Below are positions 7,834-15,940 of a DNA stretch of 58,659 nt, piece by piece. Made by a program: the position numbers and the translations under genes. The notes beneath the pieces are model-generated. The model saw only the letters and a program-made list of their open reading frames with translations. It was not told where the DNA came from and searched no databases. Origin of the DNA: Geomicrobium sediminis (GTDB lineage: Bacteria; Bacillota; Bacilli; Bacillales; Marinococcaceae). The stretch is from NCBI RefSeq assembly GCF_016908595.1, contig NZ_JAFBEC010000017.1, positions 1 to 58,659 on the forward strand. Reading direction: 5' to 3'. The first letter of the stretch is position 1, and every line of letters begins with the position of its first letter.

Positions 7834-8715
7834 ATGCGAAAATTCGGTCTTATTTTATTTCCAGCTGCAATTTTAGCGCTCGCTGCATGTGGAACGAGCA
7901 CATCTGTTGAGGATTTTCAAGAGAACGGGGTAACGTTAGGTGTTGCTAACGAAGAACCATACGGATACATAGACACAAGCACAGACGAAGCAACGGGAGC
8001 GAGTGCTGAGATTGCTCGAGCTGTATTCGAACGTATGGGTGTTGAAGTCATTGATGCAGAAGTTTCGGATTGGGATAACCTGATTCCTAGTTTAAATGCT
8101 GGCAACTATGATGTTGTTACGGCGGGCATGGACGTTCAACCAGAGCGTTGTGAAAATGCTTCTTTTGGTGATATTGAATATAGTTATGGTGAAGGAATGG
8201 CAGTACAAGCTGGGAACCCAATGGATCTTCATAGTTATGAAGATGCAGTTGAAGCAGGGGCGACAATTTCAGTGATGTCTGGAGCGAATCAATTCGGCAT
8301 GCTAGAAGCGATTGCTGAAGAAAAAGGGCTCGATCCTGAAGCAGACTTGAACATTATGCCAGCGAATGACATCCCAGGGAACATAGCAGCCGTTGAATCA
8401 GGCGATGCAGATGTTACTGTGATGACAGATGCGACGATGAACGCAGCGATTGCGACAGCTGATGAGAATTTAATTGAACAACCAGAGAACTTCACAAACC
8501 CAGTAATTGAAGGTGAAGAGCAAGTTGCTTACGGTGCAGCGCTATTCCGTAGTGACGATGATGAATTGCGTGAAGCATACAACGAAGCGTTAGCGGATTT
8601 ACAAGGTAGTGACGAGTTTGTCGCAATCTTAGAAGAATTCGGGTTTAGTGCGGACAATGTCGTTGAAGGTGTAACAACAGAAGATCGTTGTAATGCAGGT
8701 GGAGATGAAGGCTAA
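7834..8715 (+). CDS. ehuB: ectoine/hydroxyectoine ABC transporter, substrate-binding lipoprotein EhuB
   Basis: A 293-aa extracytoplasmic solute-binding protein. The signal peptide ends in the lipobox LAAC (Cys at residue 19), so the mature protein is lipid-anchored. The family-3 binding fold shows GYIDTSTDEATGASAEIA, then DWDNLIPSLNAGNYDVVTAGM and the EhuB-typical PERCENASFGDIEYSYGEG. The protein is very acidic, as expected for a surface protein in a halophile. It leads ehuBCDA. A stem-loop terminator lies between it and ehuC, so the binding protein is probably made in excess of the membrane parts. Confidence 0.92.
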   Translation: MRKFGLILFPAAILALAACGTSTSVEDFQENGVTLGVANEEPYGYIDTSTDEATGASAEIARAVFERMGVEVIDAEVSDWDNLIPSLNAGNYDVVTAGMDVQPERCENASFGDIEYSYGEGMAVQAGNPMDLHSYEDAVEAGATISVMSGANQFGMLEAIAEEKGLDPEADLNIMPANDIPGNIAAVESGDADVTVMTDATMNAAIATADENLIEQPENFTNPVIEGEEQVAYGAALFRSDDDELREAYNEALADLQGSDEFVAILEEFGFSADNVVEGVTTEDRCNAGGDEG

Positions 8716-8734
8716 GCGTAAGCTTTAATCGATG

Positions 8735-8770
8735 AAGCACGGCGGGAATACAAACGGCCGTGCTTTTTTA
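8735..8770 (+). terminator. intra-operon terminator/attenuator between ehuB and ehuC
   Basis: A perfect 9-bp stem (AAGCACGGC with GCCGTGCTT) and a 13-nt loop, followed by a T-run, in the 90-nt gap. Partial read-through would supply ehuCDA. Confidence 0.8.
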
Positions 8771-8805
8771 CATCACAAGATTAAGCAAGAAAGAGGAGAC
8801 TGAAG

Positions 8806-9474
8806 ATGTTCACTAACATCGATACATTTTTACCGTATATATTAGGTGGATTAACGACGACCGTACAAGCATTTCTGTTTGGTGCAGTTCTCGCGTATTC
8901 GATTGCTATTGTTGCTGGTCTTGCAAGGACGAGCCGGCTTGCAATTGTTCGTGGTGCTGCAACGGTTTTTGTTGAACTTTTTCGTGGAACTTCTTTACTC
9001 GTGCAAATGTTCTTCTTTGCATTTGCTTTTCCGGCATTAATGCCATTTACAATGTCGACGTTTATTGCTGGTGGTTTGGCCCTTGGTCTTAACTATGGCG
9101 CATATGCATCAGAAGTCGTAAGAGGAGCGGTACTAGCTGTACCTAAAGGGCAAAAAGAAGCTGCGATTTCTTTAAATATGTCTAAATTTCAAACGATGCG
9201 AAGAGTCGTTTTGCCTCAAGCGTTTCGTCTCATGTTGCCTGGGCTTGGAAACAATGCGATTGAACTCTTAAAAGGGACGTCACTCGTTTACTTTATTTCT
9301 TTAGCAGATATGACGTTTAACGCGAACATATTAAGAAGTTCTAATACGTCACTCGCAGCACAAGTTGAGATCTATACATACTTGTTGCTCGTCTATTTCG
9401 TACTGGCGTTGCCGCTCGTGTTCCTTACTCGTTGGCTTGAGAAACGTGCTTCGAAAGGAGTGAGTACAGCATGA
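8806..9474 (+). CDS. ehuC: ectoine/hydroxyectoine ABC transporter permease EhuC
   Basis: A 222-aa permease of the amino-acid (HAAT) type with five hydrophobic segments. The early FVELFRGTSLLVQMFFFAFA and the EAA-type loop at residues ~110-150 (KGQKEAAISLNMSKFQTMRR, then VLPQAFRLMLPGLGN) contact the ATPase. Its stop overlaps the ehuD start by 4 nt (ATGA). With EhuD it forms the heterodimeric channel fed by EhuB. AGAGGAGA precedes the ATG. Confidence 0.92.
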   Translation: MFTNIDTFLPYILGGLTTTVQAFLFGAVLAYSIAIVAGLARTSRLAIVRGAATVFVELFRGTSLLVQMFFFAFAFPALMPFTMSTFIAGGLALGLNYGAYASEVVRGAVLAVPKGQKEAAISLNMSKFQTMRRVVLPQAFRLMLPGLGNNAIELLKGTSLVYFISLADMTFNANILRSSNTSLAAQVEIYTYLLLVYFVLALPLVFLTRWLEKRASKGVSTA

Positions 9475-10139
9475 CGTGGGATTGGGCATTTGCATTTGAG
9501 ATTTTTCCAAGAATACTACAAGGGGTTGGCGTAACGATTGGTGCAACGTTTTCTGCCTTTGCAATTTCATTAACACTTGGTCTCGTTTTAACGTTACTTA
9601 GAAGGTTGTCGTTCAAACCGTTATCGTTAACTGTTGCAGGAATTATTGAGTTTATACGCGTAACACCGCCGCTTGTCCAGTTGTTCTTCGTTTATTTTGC
9701 GTTTGATATGGGACCGTTTTTAACAGGTGCAATTGTGCTTGGTGTTCATTACAGTACGTACGTGTCTGAAGTTTATCGCTCAGGAATTAATTCAGTTCCT
9801 AAGAGTCAGTGGGAAGCAAGTCGTGCATTAAACTTTTCACCGGTTCAAACGTGGCGGAAAGTCGTGTTACCTCAAGCGATTCCTCCAATTATTCCGATGC
9901 TCGGAAATTACTTAATTATCTTATTCAAGGAAACGCCTTTGTTAATGGGGATTTATGTCACAGAAATGATGATGATTGCTCGTTCTATTGGTGCAGAAAC
10001 GTATCGCTTCTTAGAACCAATCACAATTGTAGGGTTCATATTCCTCGTTCTAAGCTATCCGTGTGCTTTATTTATCCGATACTTGGAGCGAAGATCTGGT
10101 CAAATTCCTGGAAGCGCTGAAAAGGGAGTGAAAGCATGA
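9471..10139 (+). CDS. ehuD: ectoine/hydroxyectoine ABC transporter permease EhuD
   Basis: A 222-aa partner permease of EhuC with the same fold. EFIRVTPPLVQLFFVYFAF lies near residue 60 and the EAA-type loop is PKSQWEASRALNFSPVQTWR followed by VVLPQAIPPIIPMLGN. It overlaps both neighbours by 4 nt, so translation is probably coupled through ehuC-ehuD-ehuA. There is no sign of truncation. Confidence 0.92.
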   Translation: MTWDWAFAFEIFPRILQGVGVTIGATFSAFAISLTLGLVLTLLRRLSFKPLSLTVAGIIEFIRVTPPLVQLFFVYFAFDMGPFLTGAIVLGVHYSTYVSEVYRSGINSVPKSQWEASRALNFSPVQTWRKVVLPQAIPPIIPMLGNYLIILFKETPLLMGIYVTEMMMIARSIGAETYRFLEPITIVGFIFLVLSYPCALFIRYLERRSGQIPGSAEKGVKA

Positions 10140-10942
10140 CAGAAGTAGCGGAGAATTTAGAGCCGGCACGAGAGGTGATCGTTCGGTACAATAACGTTAA
10201 GAAAGCGTTTGGTATCAATATTGTGCTGAACGATTTAAATCTTGATGTATATAAAGGAGAGAAAGTTGCGCTGATTGGACCATCTGGTTCAGGGAAAACG
10301 ACGATTATCCGAATGTTGATGACGCTCGAACAACCATCATCAGGAACGATTGAAATCGATGGTGAGCACCTTTGGCATAAAGAAGTAAATGGTCAATTAA
10401 AGGATGCGGATGAAAAGCATCTACGAAAAGTCCGTGGCAAGATTGGTATGGTGTTTCAGCAGTACAACTTATTTCCGCATATGTCAATCATGCGAAATTG
10501 TACAGAAGCACCTATTCACGTTTTGGGTCTATCGAAAGATGAAGCGAAAGAGCGCGCATTGCAAATGTTACAAAAGGTTGGATTAAGTGACAAAGTGGAT
10601 ATGTACCCATCCCAGCTTTCTGGTGGACAACAGCAACGTGTTGCGATTGCAAGGTCCCTCGTTATGCAACCGAAAGTGATGTTGTTTGACGAAGTGACAG
10701 CAGCTTTAGATCCGGAGCTCGTCGGAGAGGTGCTTGAGGTCATCAAAGACATTGCATCAGAAGGTGAGACGACGATGATGCTCATCACCCATGAAATGGA
10801 TTTCGCTCGTGATGTGGCGGATCGTGTCTTGTTTTTAGACAATGGTTTAATTGCAGAACACGGCACACCTTACGATGTCATCGAGAATCCACAAAGTGAT
10901 CGCTTGAAATCATTCCTTGGTCGATTTAATAGTGCTCACTAA
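10136..10942 (+). CDS. ehuA: ectoine/hydroxyectoine ABC transporter ATPase EhuA
   Basis: A 268-aa ABC ATPase. Walker A is GPSGSGKTT (residues ~49-57), the Q-loop region reads FQQYNLFPH, the signature is LSGGQQQR, Walker B is VMLFDEVTAALDPE and the H-loop is LITHEM. Val replaces the usual Pro after the catalytic Glu (DEV rather than DEP); I expect this is tolerated and recall it in other EhuA proteins. It energises the EhuCD channel at the inner face of the membrane and ends the operon at a terminator. Confidence 0.92.
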   Translation: MTEVAENLEPAREVIVRYNNVKKAFGINIVLNDLNLDVYKGEKVALIGPSGSGKTTIIRMLMTLEQPSSGTIEIDGEHLWHKEVNGQLKDADEKHLRKVRGKIGMVFQQYNLFPHMSIMRNCTEAPIHVLGLSKDEAKERALQMLQKVGLSDKVDMYPSQLSGGQQQRVAIARSLVMQPKVMLFDEVTAALDPELVGEVLEVIKDIASEGETTMMLITHEMDFARDVADRVLFLDNGLIAEHGTPYDVIENPQSDRLKSFLGRFNSAH

Positions 10943-10948
10943 AGGTAG

Positions 10949-10980
10949 AAGGCTTTGGGAATTTCCCGAGGCCTTTTTTT
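10949..10980 (+). terminator. terminator of ehuBCDA
   Basis: A 12-bp stem (10949-10960 with 11-nt-shifted partner 10964-10975, two G-U or mismatch positions), followed by a run of seven T residues. Confidence 0.8.
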
Positions 10981-11012
10981 ACGTTATTATAAGAGATAGG
11001 TGGTGAATAGAG

Positions 11013-11795
11013 ATGAATGAAAATGTTAGAGAGACTCATCCGCTTATCTATTGTATAACGAATGATGTGGTTATGAATTTCACAGCAAACGGTCTGCTAG
11101 CAGTTGGGGCAGCTCCTGTTATGAGTAAGCAACCAAAAGAAGCAGCAGATCTGGCTACAGCAGCTAATGGACTTCTATTAAATATGGGGACGCTTACCGA
11201 TGTTCAGTTTGAAGCTATGAGGAATGCAGGCGTTTCAGCGAATCAAAACAATGTCCCAATCGTATTCGATCCTGTGGCAGTAGGTGCAACTACTTTTCGC
11301 TCACAATCAGCGGTACAATTGCTTGAACAAATTGAGGTGACCGTTGTTCGTGGGAACAGTGGGGAAATTGCTTCATTAGTAGGGATGGAAGCGAACGTAC
11401 GAGGCGTAGATGGTTCTAGTGCAATTGACACGAGCGCGATTGCCAAAAAAGCGGCGAAAGAGCTTAACACGATTGTTTGTGTGACCGGTGAAACGGATGC
11501 TGTAAGTGACGGAGAACAGACGATTACAATTACAAGTGGCCACGAGTGGTTAACGAAAGTTGTCGGTACAGGTTGTCTACTCGGTGCAATTATTACAGCT
11601 TACATTAGTACTCACCAAGAGAACACATTAGAAGCGGTAGCTAGTGCCCTCGTTGATTATGGATTATGTGCGGAGGCAGCGCATACGCGTAGCGAGCCAT
11701 ATGGAATTGGAACGTTTCAACAGTCATTTCTTGATGAGTTGTCAAAAAGAACAAGCAACACGACGCTTAGTAAAGAGCATTTTGTATACGTATAA
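11013..11795 (+). CDS. thiM: hydroxyethylthiazole kinase
   Basis: A 260-aa ribokinase-fold enzyme that phosphorylates 4-methyl-5-(2-hydroxyethyl)thiazole with ATP in thiamine salvage. PLIYCITNDVVMNFTANGLLAVGA at the N-terminus binds the thiazole, and VVGTGCLLGA near residue 187 holds the active-site Cys and anion hole. Length is normal. It stands alone after the ehu terminator with no other thi gene nearby, and I see no TPP-riboswitch sequence in the 70-nt gap upstream, so regulation here is probably not by a THI box. Confidence 0.95.
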   Translation: MNENVRETHPLIYCITNDVVMNFTANGLLAVGAAPVMSKQPKEAADLATAANGLLLNMGTLTDVQFEAMRNAGVSANQNNVPIVFDPVAVGATTFRSQSAVQLLEQIEVTVVRGNSGEIASLVGMEANVRGVDGSSAIDTSAIAKKAAKELNTIVCVTGETDAVSDGEQTITITSGHEWLTKVVGTGCLLGAIITAYISTHQENTLEAVASALVDYGLCAEAAHTRSEPYGIGTFQQSFLDELSKRTSNTTLSKEHFVYV

Positions 11796-11849
11796 ACAAA
11801 ACTCCCGTAAATCCACTCTAAATAGGAGAGGACATCGGGAGTTTTGTTT
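11794..11849. terminator. bidirectional terminator, thiM and small ORF
   Basis: A perfect 14-bp inverted repeat (11794-11807 with 11836-11849) with a 28-nt loop between thiM and the minus-strand 38-aa ORF. T-rich ends lie on both strands. Confidence 0.8.
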
Positions 11850-11851
11850 GT

Positions 11852-11968
11852 TTAGACATCGCGTTTTGAAGAAGTTCTAAAGAAGACGAAAGCCATACCT
11901 GTACTGATTGCTACCATAATGAAAGAAAAACCAAGAATTGCTAACAAACCAGCTGGTGTCATCATCAT
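11852..11968 (-). CDS. small single-TM protein, 38 aa or less
   Basis: A short open frame that starts MMMTPAGLLAILGF and ends RTSSKRDV. It contains one clear hydrophobic helix of ~24 residues and a basic, probably cytoplasmic tail. GAGAGGT lies just upstream of three consecutive in-frame ATGs (11968, 11965, 11962); spacing favours the second or third, giving a 36-37 aa protein. It is bracketed by a bidirectional terminator. The coding signature (ribosome site, TM helix, positive-inside tail) supports a real small membrane protein. I do not recognise the family. Confidence 0.6.
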   Translation of the reverse strand: MMMTPAGLLAILGFSFIMVAISTGMAFVFFRTSSKRDV

Positions 11969-12063
11969 CAACCTCTCGACATAGTGACATCCTTAACGTA
12001 AGTGTAGCGCTTTCATATAAATTAAGCAAGAAATTTCAGTAAATTACAAAAGCAATCAACTAT

Positions 12064-12091
12064 ACGGGCGATCCCCTTTGCGCATAGAGTA
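12064..12091 (+). promoter_or_regulatory. SigK-type sporulation promoter of the CotY/Z-like gene
   Basis: AC at 12064-12065 and CATAGAGTA at 12083-12091, spaced by 17 nt, match the SigK consensus AC-N17-CATANNNTA. The site is 20 nt before the coat-protein start codon's ribosome site, which suits mother-cell expression. Confidence 0.75.
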
Positions 12092-12111
12092 TTGTAAAAG
12101 GAGGATGAGCT

Positions 12112-12609
12112 ATGGGCTGTCATAGTGGTAATAAAAAGCATGAACCAAAAATTCCGTGTCTAGATCAACACCAACATCAACATCGATGCGGATGTGGCTG
12201 TTCATGTGTATGTAAAGAGGTCGAGTGGATTTTAAAGCATCAAACAGATGGATGTTCACAGTCTTGTTATTGCTTATCGTTAAAAAACGAAGGTAACTAT
12301 GGAACAATTCCTGTTCTATTTAAAACATTCCACAATCATTTACTTTATGCGTTTGGAAAAGATCGCTTCGGTGAATCGTTTGTTACCGTTTATTTTCGAG
12401 TAAAAGACATTGACGATGAAGGGTGCGTAACTCTTGAATTACTGAGACCTTCAACGCCAATTGTTGTACCAGAAAGCGCAACGCAAATTCCCATTCAAAG
12501 TGTGAATGTGGATCAAGTACAATTGCAAAGAACGTGGCAATATGCAGTTGTTGATTGTCATGCGCTTTGCCAAGTGCAATGTCTAGATCCAAATTTAGTT
12601 AGACGTTGA
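12112..12609 (+). CDS. CotY/CotZ-family cysteine-rich spore coat protein
   Basis: A 165-aa protein of the CotY/CotZ family that builds the crust or exosporium by disulfide-linked self-assembly. Cys-rich blocks are seen at residues ~33-42 (CGCGCSCVCK) and ~55-62 (CSQSCYC), with further Cys in the C-terminal half. An unusual DQHQHQHR run precedes the first Cys block and could bind metal. AAAGGAGG precedes the ATG. A SigK-type promoter upstream fits late mother-cell expression. Length is near the B. subtilis CotY/CotZ proteins (~150-160 aa). Confidence 0.9.
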   Translation: MGCHSGNKKHEPKIPCLDQHQHQHRCGCGCSCVCKEVEWILKHQTDGCSQSCYCLSLKNEGNYGTIPVLFKTFHNHLLYAFGKDRFGESFVTVYFRVKDIDDEGCVTLELLRPSTPIVVPESATQIPIQSVNVDQVQLQRTWQYAVVDCHALCQVQCLDPNLVRR

Positions 12610-12685
12610 AACTTCTTATACCGATGAAACGTATAAAGAGTGTTAGAATAAATGTAGATAATCATCGCAAGAGGAGATGAATAAC

Positions 12686-12988
12686 TTGAATACATCATCG
12701 GTTCTCAAGTGGGTCACAGGTGGTATAGAGGCTTTCTTTGCAATTCCTCTGTTAGGATGGCTCATTTATACGCATACGTTTCCTGGTTTATTTTTATTGC
12801 TTCTTGGACTACACATCGTAACGTTAGTCCTTAGTATAAAAGATGGCAAAAACAAACACGGCAGTATATTAGGAATTGTAACGGCATGCCTCGCTTGGAT
12901 TCCAATCATTGGTTGGATTATGCACATGATAACAGCGTTGCTTCTTATGGTTGATGCAAAGCGTTCAGAGCGAGCTATAGAAATGTAG
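12686..12988 (+). CDS. hypothetical three-TM membrane protein
   Basis: About 100 aa with three hydrophobic segments, around residues 10-27, 30-47 and 60-88 of the protein, and a short charged C-terminal tail. AAGAGGAG touches an ATG at 12677, which leaves no spacing, so the TTG at 12686 (9 nt downstream) is the more likely start; both are in frame. It is monocistronic with its own terminator. No family recognised. Confidence 0.7.
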   Translation: MNTSSVLKWVTGGIEAFFAIPLLGWLIYTHTFPGLFLLLLGLHIVTLVLSIKDGKNKHGSILGIVTACLAWIPIIGWIMHMITALLLMVDAKRSERAIEM

Positions 12989-13019
12989 AAAAGGCTAACA
13001 AAATTGTTAGCCTTTTTTA
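12989..13019 (+). terminator. terminator
   Basis: A 12-bp stem (AAAAGGCTAACA with its complement) and a short loop, followed by a T-run directly after the membrane gene. Confidence 0.85.
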
Positions 13020-13096
13020 TATAACAACTGTAGACAAAATTAACCTGTTATAATACAATAACTGTACAAGGAAAAATACACGAGGAGGAACGGACG

Positions 13097-13222
13097 ATGA
13101 AAAAAACTGAACTTTTAAAAGAGTCAAACCGATGTCAAGATTGTGGGGAGAAACTTCCGACAAAAGCGGATCGTTTCTTTACTCAGTGTGAACGTTGTTT
13201 ACGACATGTCGAGCATAGTTAA
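13097..13222 (+). CDS. small zinc-ribbon-like protein, 41 aa
   Basis: A 41-aa protein with two CxxC knuckles, CQDC at residues 13-16 and CERC at 31-34. They are 14 residues apart and would form a single zinc site. It has an excellent ribosome site (CGAGGAGG, 7 nt spacing) and is followed at once by a compact terminator, so it is a complete small gene. It reminds me of the YhfH-type small Cys proteins of bacilli but I cannot confirm that. Possible roles are zinc storage or a small adaptor; neither is shown. Confidence 0.75.
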   Translation: MKKTELLKESNRCQDCGEKLPTKADRFFTQCERCLRHVEHS

Positions 13223-13247
13223 ACACCAGGTTTCCTGGTGTTTTTTA
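13221..13247 (+). terminator. terminator of the zinc-ribbon gene
   Basis: A 10-bp stem (AAACACCAGG with CCTGGTGTTT), a 3-nt loop and T6; its first base is the last base of the stop codon. Confidence 0.85.
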
Positions 13248-13300
13248 TTTTGAGGAAGAAAGTTCTAGTGTAGACAACTAGGGCTTTCTTGTTTATTAGC

Positions 13301-13328
13301 AAAAAAAAAAGACTACCAATTGGTAGCC
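13301..13328 (-). terminator. terminator of aceA
   Basis: A 14-bp palindrome (CTACCAATTGGTAG core, 13313-13326), followed on the minus strand by ten T residues. Confidence 0.85.
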
Positions 13329-13341
13329 TTTTCTCACTGTA

Positions 13342-14607
13342 TTAGAACTGTTCAGTCTCAGTAGAGCCAGCAAGAGCTGTTGTGGAAGAAGTACCAGAAG
13401 AGATCGTTTGTGCGACTTCATCAAAATACCCTGTACCAACTTCACGTTGATGCTTTGTTGCAGTATAGCCACGAGACTCAGCTGCAAATTCGTTTTGTTG
13501 TAGCTCAGAATAAGCTGCCATTCCATGATCTCTGTACTTTTCTGCAAGATCAAACATGCTGTAGTTCAATGAGTGGAAGCCAGCGAGTGTAACAAACTGG
13601 AATTTGTAACCCATCTTTGCAAGTTCATCTTGATATTGCTCAATTGTTGCTTGATCAAGGTTTGCTTCCCAATTGAAGGATGGGGAACAGTTGTAGGCAA
13701 GCATCTTGTCTGGGAATTTCTCATGGATAGCATCCGCAAATGCTTGAGCTTCTTCAAGGCTTGGCTTAGACGTTTCACACCAAATCAGATCCGCATAAGG
13801 TGCGTAAGCAAGGCCACGAGCGATCGCTTGGTCGATGCCAGCTTTTGTTCTGTAGAACCCTTCAGACGTTCGTTCACCAGTGATAAATGCAGCATCTGCA
13901 GGATCGATATCACTCGTAATTAAATCTGCTGCATCGGCATCAGTACGAGCAATGAGTACAGTAGGAGTGCCTGACACATCAGCGGCAAGGCGTGCTGCAA
14001 TTAAATTCTGTACGGCGTTTTGTGTAGGAAGTAGAACTTTACCACCGAGGTGACCGCATTTCTTCTCAGAAGCGAGTTGGTCTTCTAAGTGAACACCAGA
14101 AGCACCTGCTTCAATCATGCCTTTTACGAGTTCAAAAACATTTAATTTTCCGCCAAATCCAGCTTCAGCGTCCGCGACAATTGGCATGAAGTAATCAATA
14201 TCGCCTTTGCCTTCCATATGTTGAACTTGATCAGCTCTGCGTAATGCGTTATTGATACGCTTTACGACTTGAGGTACCGAGTTTGCTGGATACAAACTTT
14301 GATCTGGATACATTTCGCCAGCAATGTTTGCATCAGCGGCTACTTGCCATCCGCTAAGATAAATCGCTTTCAATCCAGCTTTTACTTGTTGAACTGCTTG
14401 ATTACCTGTTAATGCGCCGAGCGCATGTACTTTATCCATAGAGTGTAGTTGAGACCAAAGTTTGTTTGCACCTGTTTTTGCAAGCGTGTGTTCAATTTCA
14501 AGAGAGCCGCGTAGTTTAAGCACTTCCTCCGCTGAATAAGGACGCTCGATTCCGTTCCAACGCGATTCATTTTCCCACTGTTGTTGTAATTCTTTTTCTG
14601 TCGTCAT
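13342..14607 (-). CDS. aceA: isocitrate lyase
   Basis: A 421-aa enzyme cleaving isocitrate to glyoxylate and succinate, the first step of the glyoxylate bypass. The catalytic signature [10 protein letters not shown] lies at residues ~180-189, preceded by [21 protein letters not shown] is the metal-binding part, and NCSPSFNW and the C-terminal [13 protein letters not shown] are also family blocks. Start chosen at 14607 after AAAGGAG; 26 upstream in-frame codons lack a ribosome site. Length is typical of the short (bacterial) form. Malate synthase is not in this window. A monocistronic gene with its own terminator. Confidence 0.96.
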   Translation of the reverse strand: MTTEKELQQQWENESRWNGIERPYSAEEVLKLRGSLEIEHTLAKTGANKLWSQLHSMDKVHALGALTGNQAVQQVKAGLKAIYLSGWQVAADANIAGEMYPDQSLYPANSVPQVVKRINNALRRADQVQHMEGKGDIDYFMPIVADAEAGFGGKLNVFELVKGMIEAGASGVHLEDQLASEKKCGHLGGKVLLPTQNAVQNLIAARLAADVSGTPTVLIARTDADAADLITSDIDPADAAFITGERTSEGFYRTKAGIDQAIARGLAYAPYADLIWCETSKPSLEEAQAFADAIHEKFPDKMLAYNCSPSFNWEANLDQATIEQYQDELAKMGYKFQFVTLAGFHSLNYSMFDLAEKYRDHGMAAYSELQQNEFAAESRGYTATKHQREVGTGYFDEVAQTISSGTSSTTALAGSTETEQF

Positions 14608-14732
14608 GTTTCCCAACTCCTTTGTATTATAACAGTTAGTTCTTATGCTATTTAATATATAACAACAAACTCTGTTATGCAACACTTTTTCGTCAATTCA
14701 TACAATTAATTTAATTTATGGACGAAAGAACG

Positions 14733-14765
14733 ATAAAAAAACCTTGATCACTTAGGATCAAGGTT
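14733..14765 (-). terminator. terminator of the 3D-domain gene
   Basis: A 10-bp stem (AACCTTGATC with its complement) and a 6-nt loop, followed on the minus strand by seven T residues. Confidence 0.85.
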
Positions 14766-14775
14766 CAGAAATCAA

Positions 14776-15708
14776 TTAGTTAAGAATGGTTACACTTACG
14801 GTTTGGCGACCGAAGTTCAGTGCTTCTTCACGAGTTGGAACGTGAAGATCGATTTTGTTTCCGTTAATCGCACCGCCAGTGTCTCCAGCAATCGCTTCTC
14901 CATATCCTTCAACGTAAACGCGACTACCTAGTGGAATGACATTAGGGTCAACGGCAACAACATTGGCATGCGGATCATTTCTTAGATCAATCCCTGTTGC
15001 TGTAATCCCTGAGCATCCATCACAATAAGCGGTATATGCAGTTGCTTCCATTTGAATCGTTGTTCCTTCTGGACTGCTTGACGCGTTGTTGTTTTGTGAC
15101 TCAGTAGCTGTTGCTTCCTCGGTACTTGCTGATGCCGCTTCTTGCTCAGGTTCTTCACTTGTTGCAGGTTCTTGCTCTGTTGTAGCAGTAGGACTAAACG
15201 TCATCATCGCTGAAAATGTTTTCGGTCCAGCAACGCCGTCAGTAGAAAGTCCAGCATCGGATTGAAATCCTTTTACAGCCTCTTCAGTAAGTGGTCCAAA
15301 AATCCCATCAACTGTGCTACCAAAATATCCAAATGCTTGTAGGTCACTTTGTAAATGTTCAACGAGCGTATTTTCATCGCCCTTCTCTAGACTGTATAAG
15401 GCACTCAATGTTTGGGGGCCAGCAATACCATCTACGAGCAAACCTTTTGTTTCTTGATAACTAGAAACTGCATCCTGTGTAGTTGAATCAAAGACTCCAC
15501 TTGCATCGTCTGCAGATAAGTATTCTGCCTCTACGAGTAACTCTTGCAACTTCTCAACGTGTTCATGTTCCATACCGTCTTGCAAATTCTCACTACCAAA
15601 ATCGCTAGCATCTGCTGTTAGAGGTACAAAAAGCAGTGCAACGAGTGTTACTGCAATTGCAACAAAATGAGAACAGTGAATCTGTTCAACAAATTTCAAT
15701 TTCCCCAT
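14776..15708 (-). CDS. secreted protein with two peptidoglycan-binding repeats and a 3D domain
   Basis: A 310-aa exported protein. A signal peptide covers about residues 1-35. Two PG_binding_1 repeats follow (about 45-105 and 112-170; each ends with the DGIAGPQT / DGVAGPKT type motif). A Glu/Thr/Ser linker (175-215) leads to a C-terminal 3D domain whose Asp residues lie in GIDLRNDPHANVVAVDPNVI and IAGDTGGAINGNKIDLHVP. 3D domains carry lytic transglycosylase-like activity in YocH/MltA relatives, so a cell-wall hydrolase is likely. AGGAGGAG precedes the ATG. The acidic composition suits a salty exterior. Confidence 0.9.
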   Translation of the reverse strand: MGKLKFVEQIHCSHFVAIAVTLVALLFVPLTADASDFGSENLQDGMEHEHVEKLQELLVEAEYLSADDASGVFDSTTQDAVSSYQETKGLLVDGIAGPQTLSALYSLEKGDENTLVEHLQSDLQAFGYFGSTVDGIFGPLTEEAVKGFQSDAGLSTDGVAGPKTFSAMMTFSPTATTEQEPATSEEPEQEAASASTEEATATESQNNNASSSPEGTTIQMEATAYTAYCDGCSGITATGIDLRNDPHANVVAVDPNVIPLGSRVYVEGYGEAIAGDTGGAINGNKIDLHVPTREEALNFGRQTVSVTILN

Positions 15709-15940
15709 GAAGCTAACTCCTCCTCTTGGCGTGCTTAGTCACTTGTTTTATCACTAGCATCCTAGCAAGTAAATCAAGTGGGACACAAGAGGTTTGTGGA
15801 CAATTTAACAGCACTGAAAACACCTTGTAATATGTGAGATGTATTCATTACAAGTATCGTTCGGTTGTAACAAAGTCGGAGTTTGTTAGTCCTTGTCGCA
15901 ATTGCAGTGCTTTCTTACGGGAAAATATGAACTTTAATGC

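Noticed and set aside
10943-11012. TPP riboswitch before thiM
   Set aside because: The 70-nt gap holds only the ehu terminator and a ribosome site; no THI-box sequence is present.
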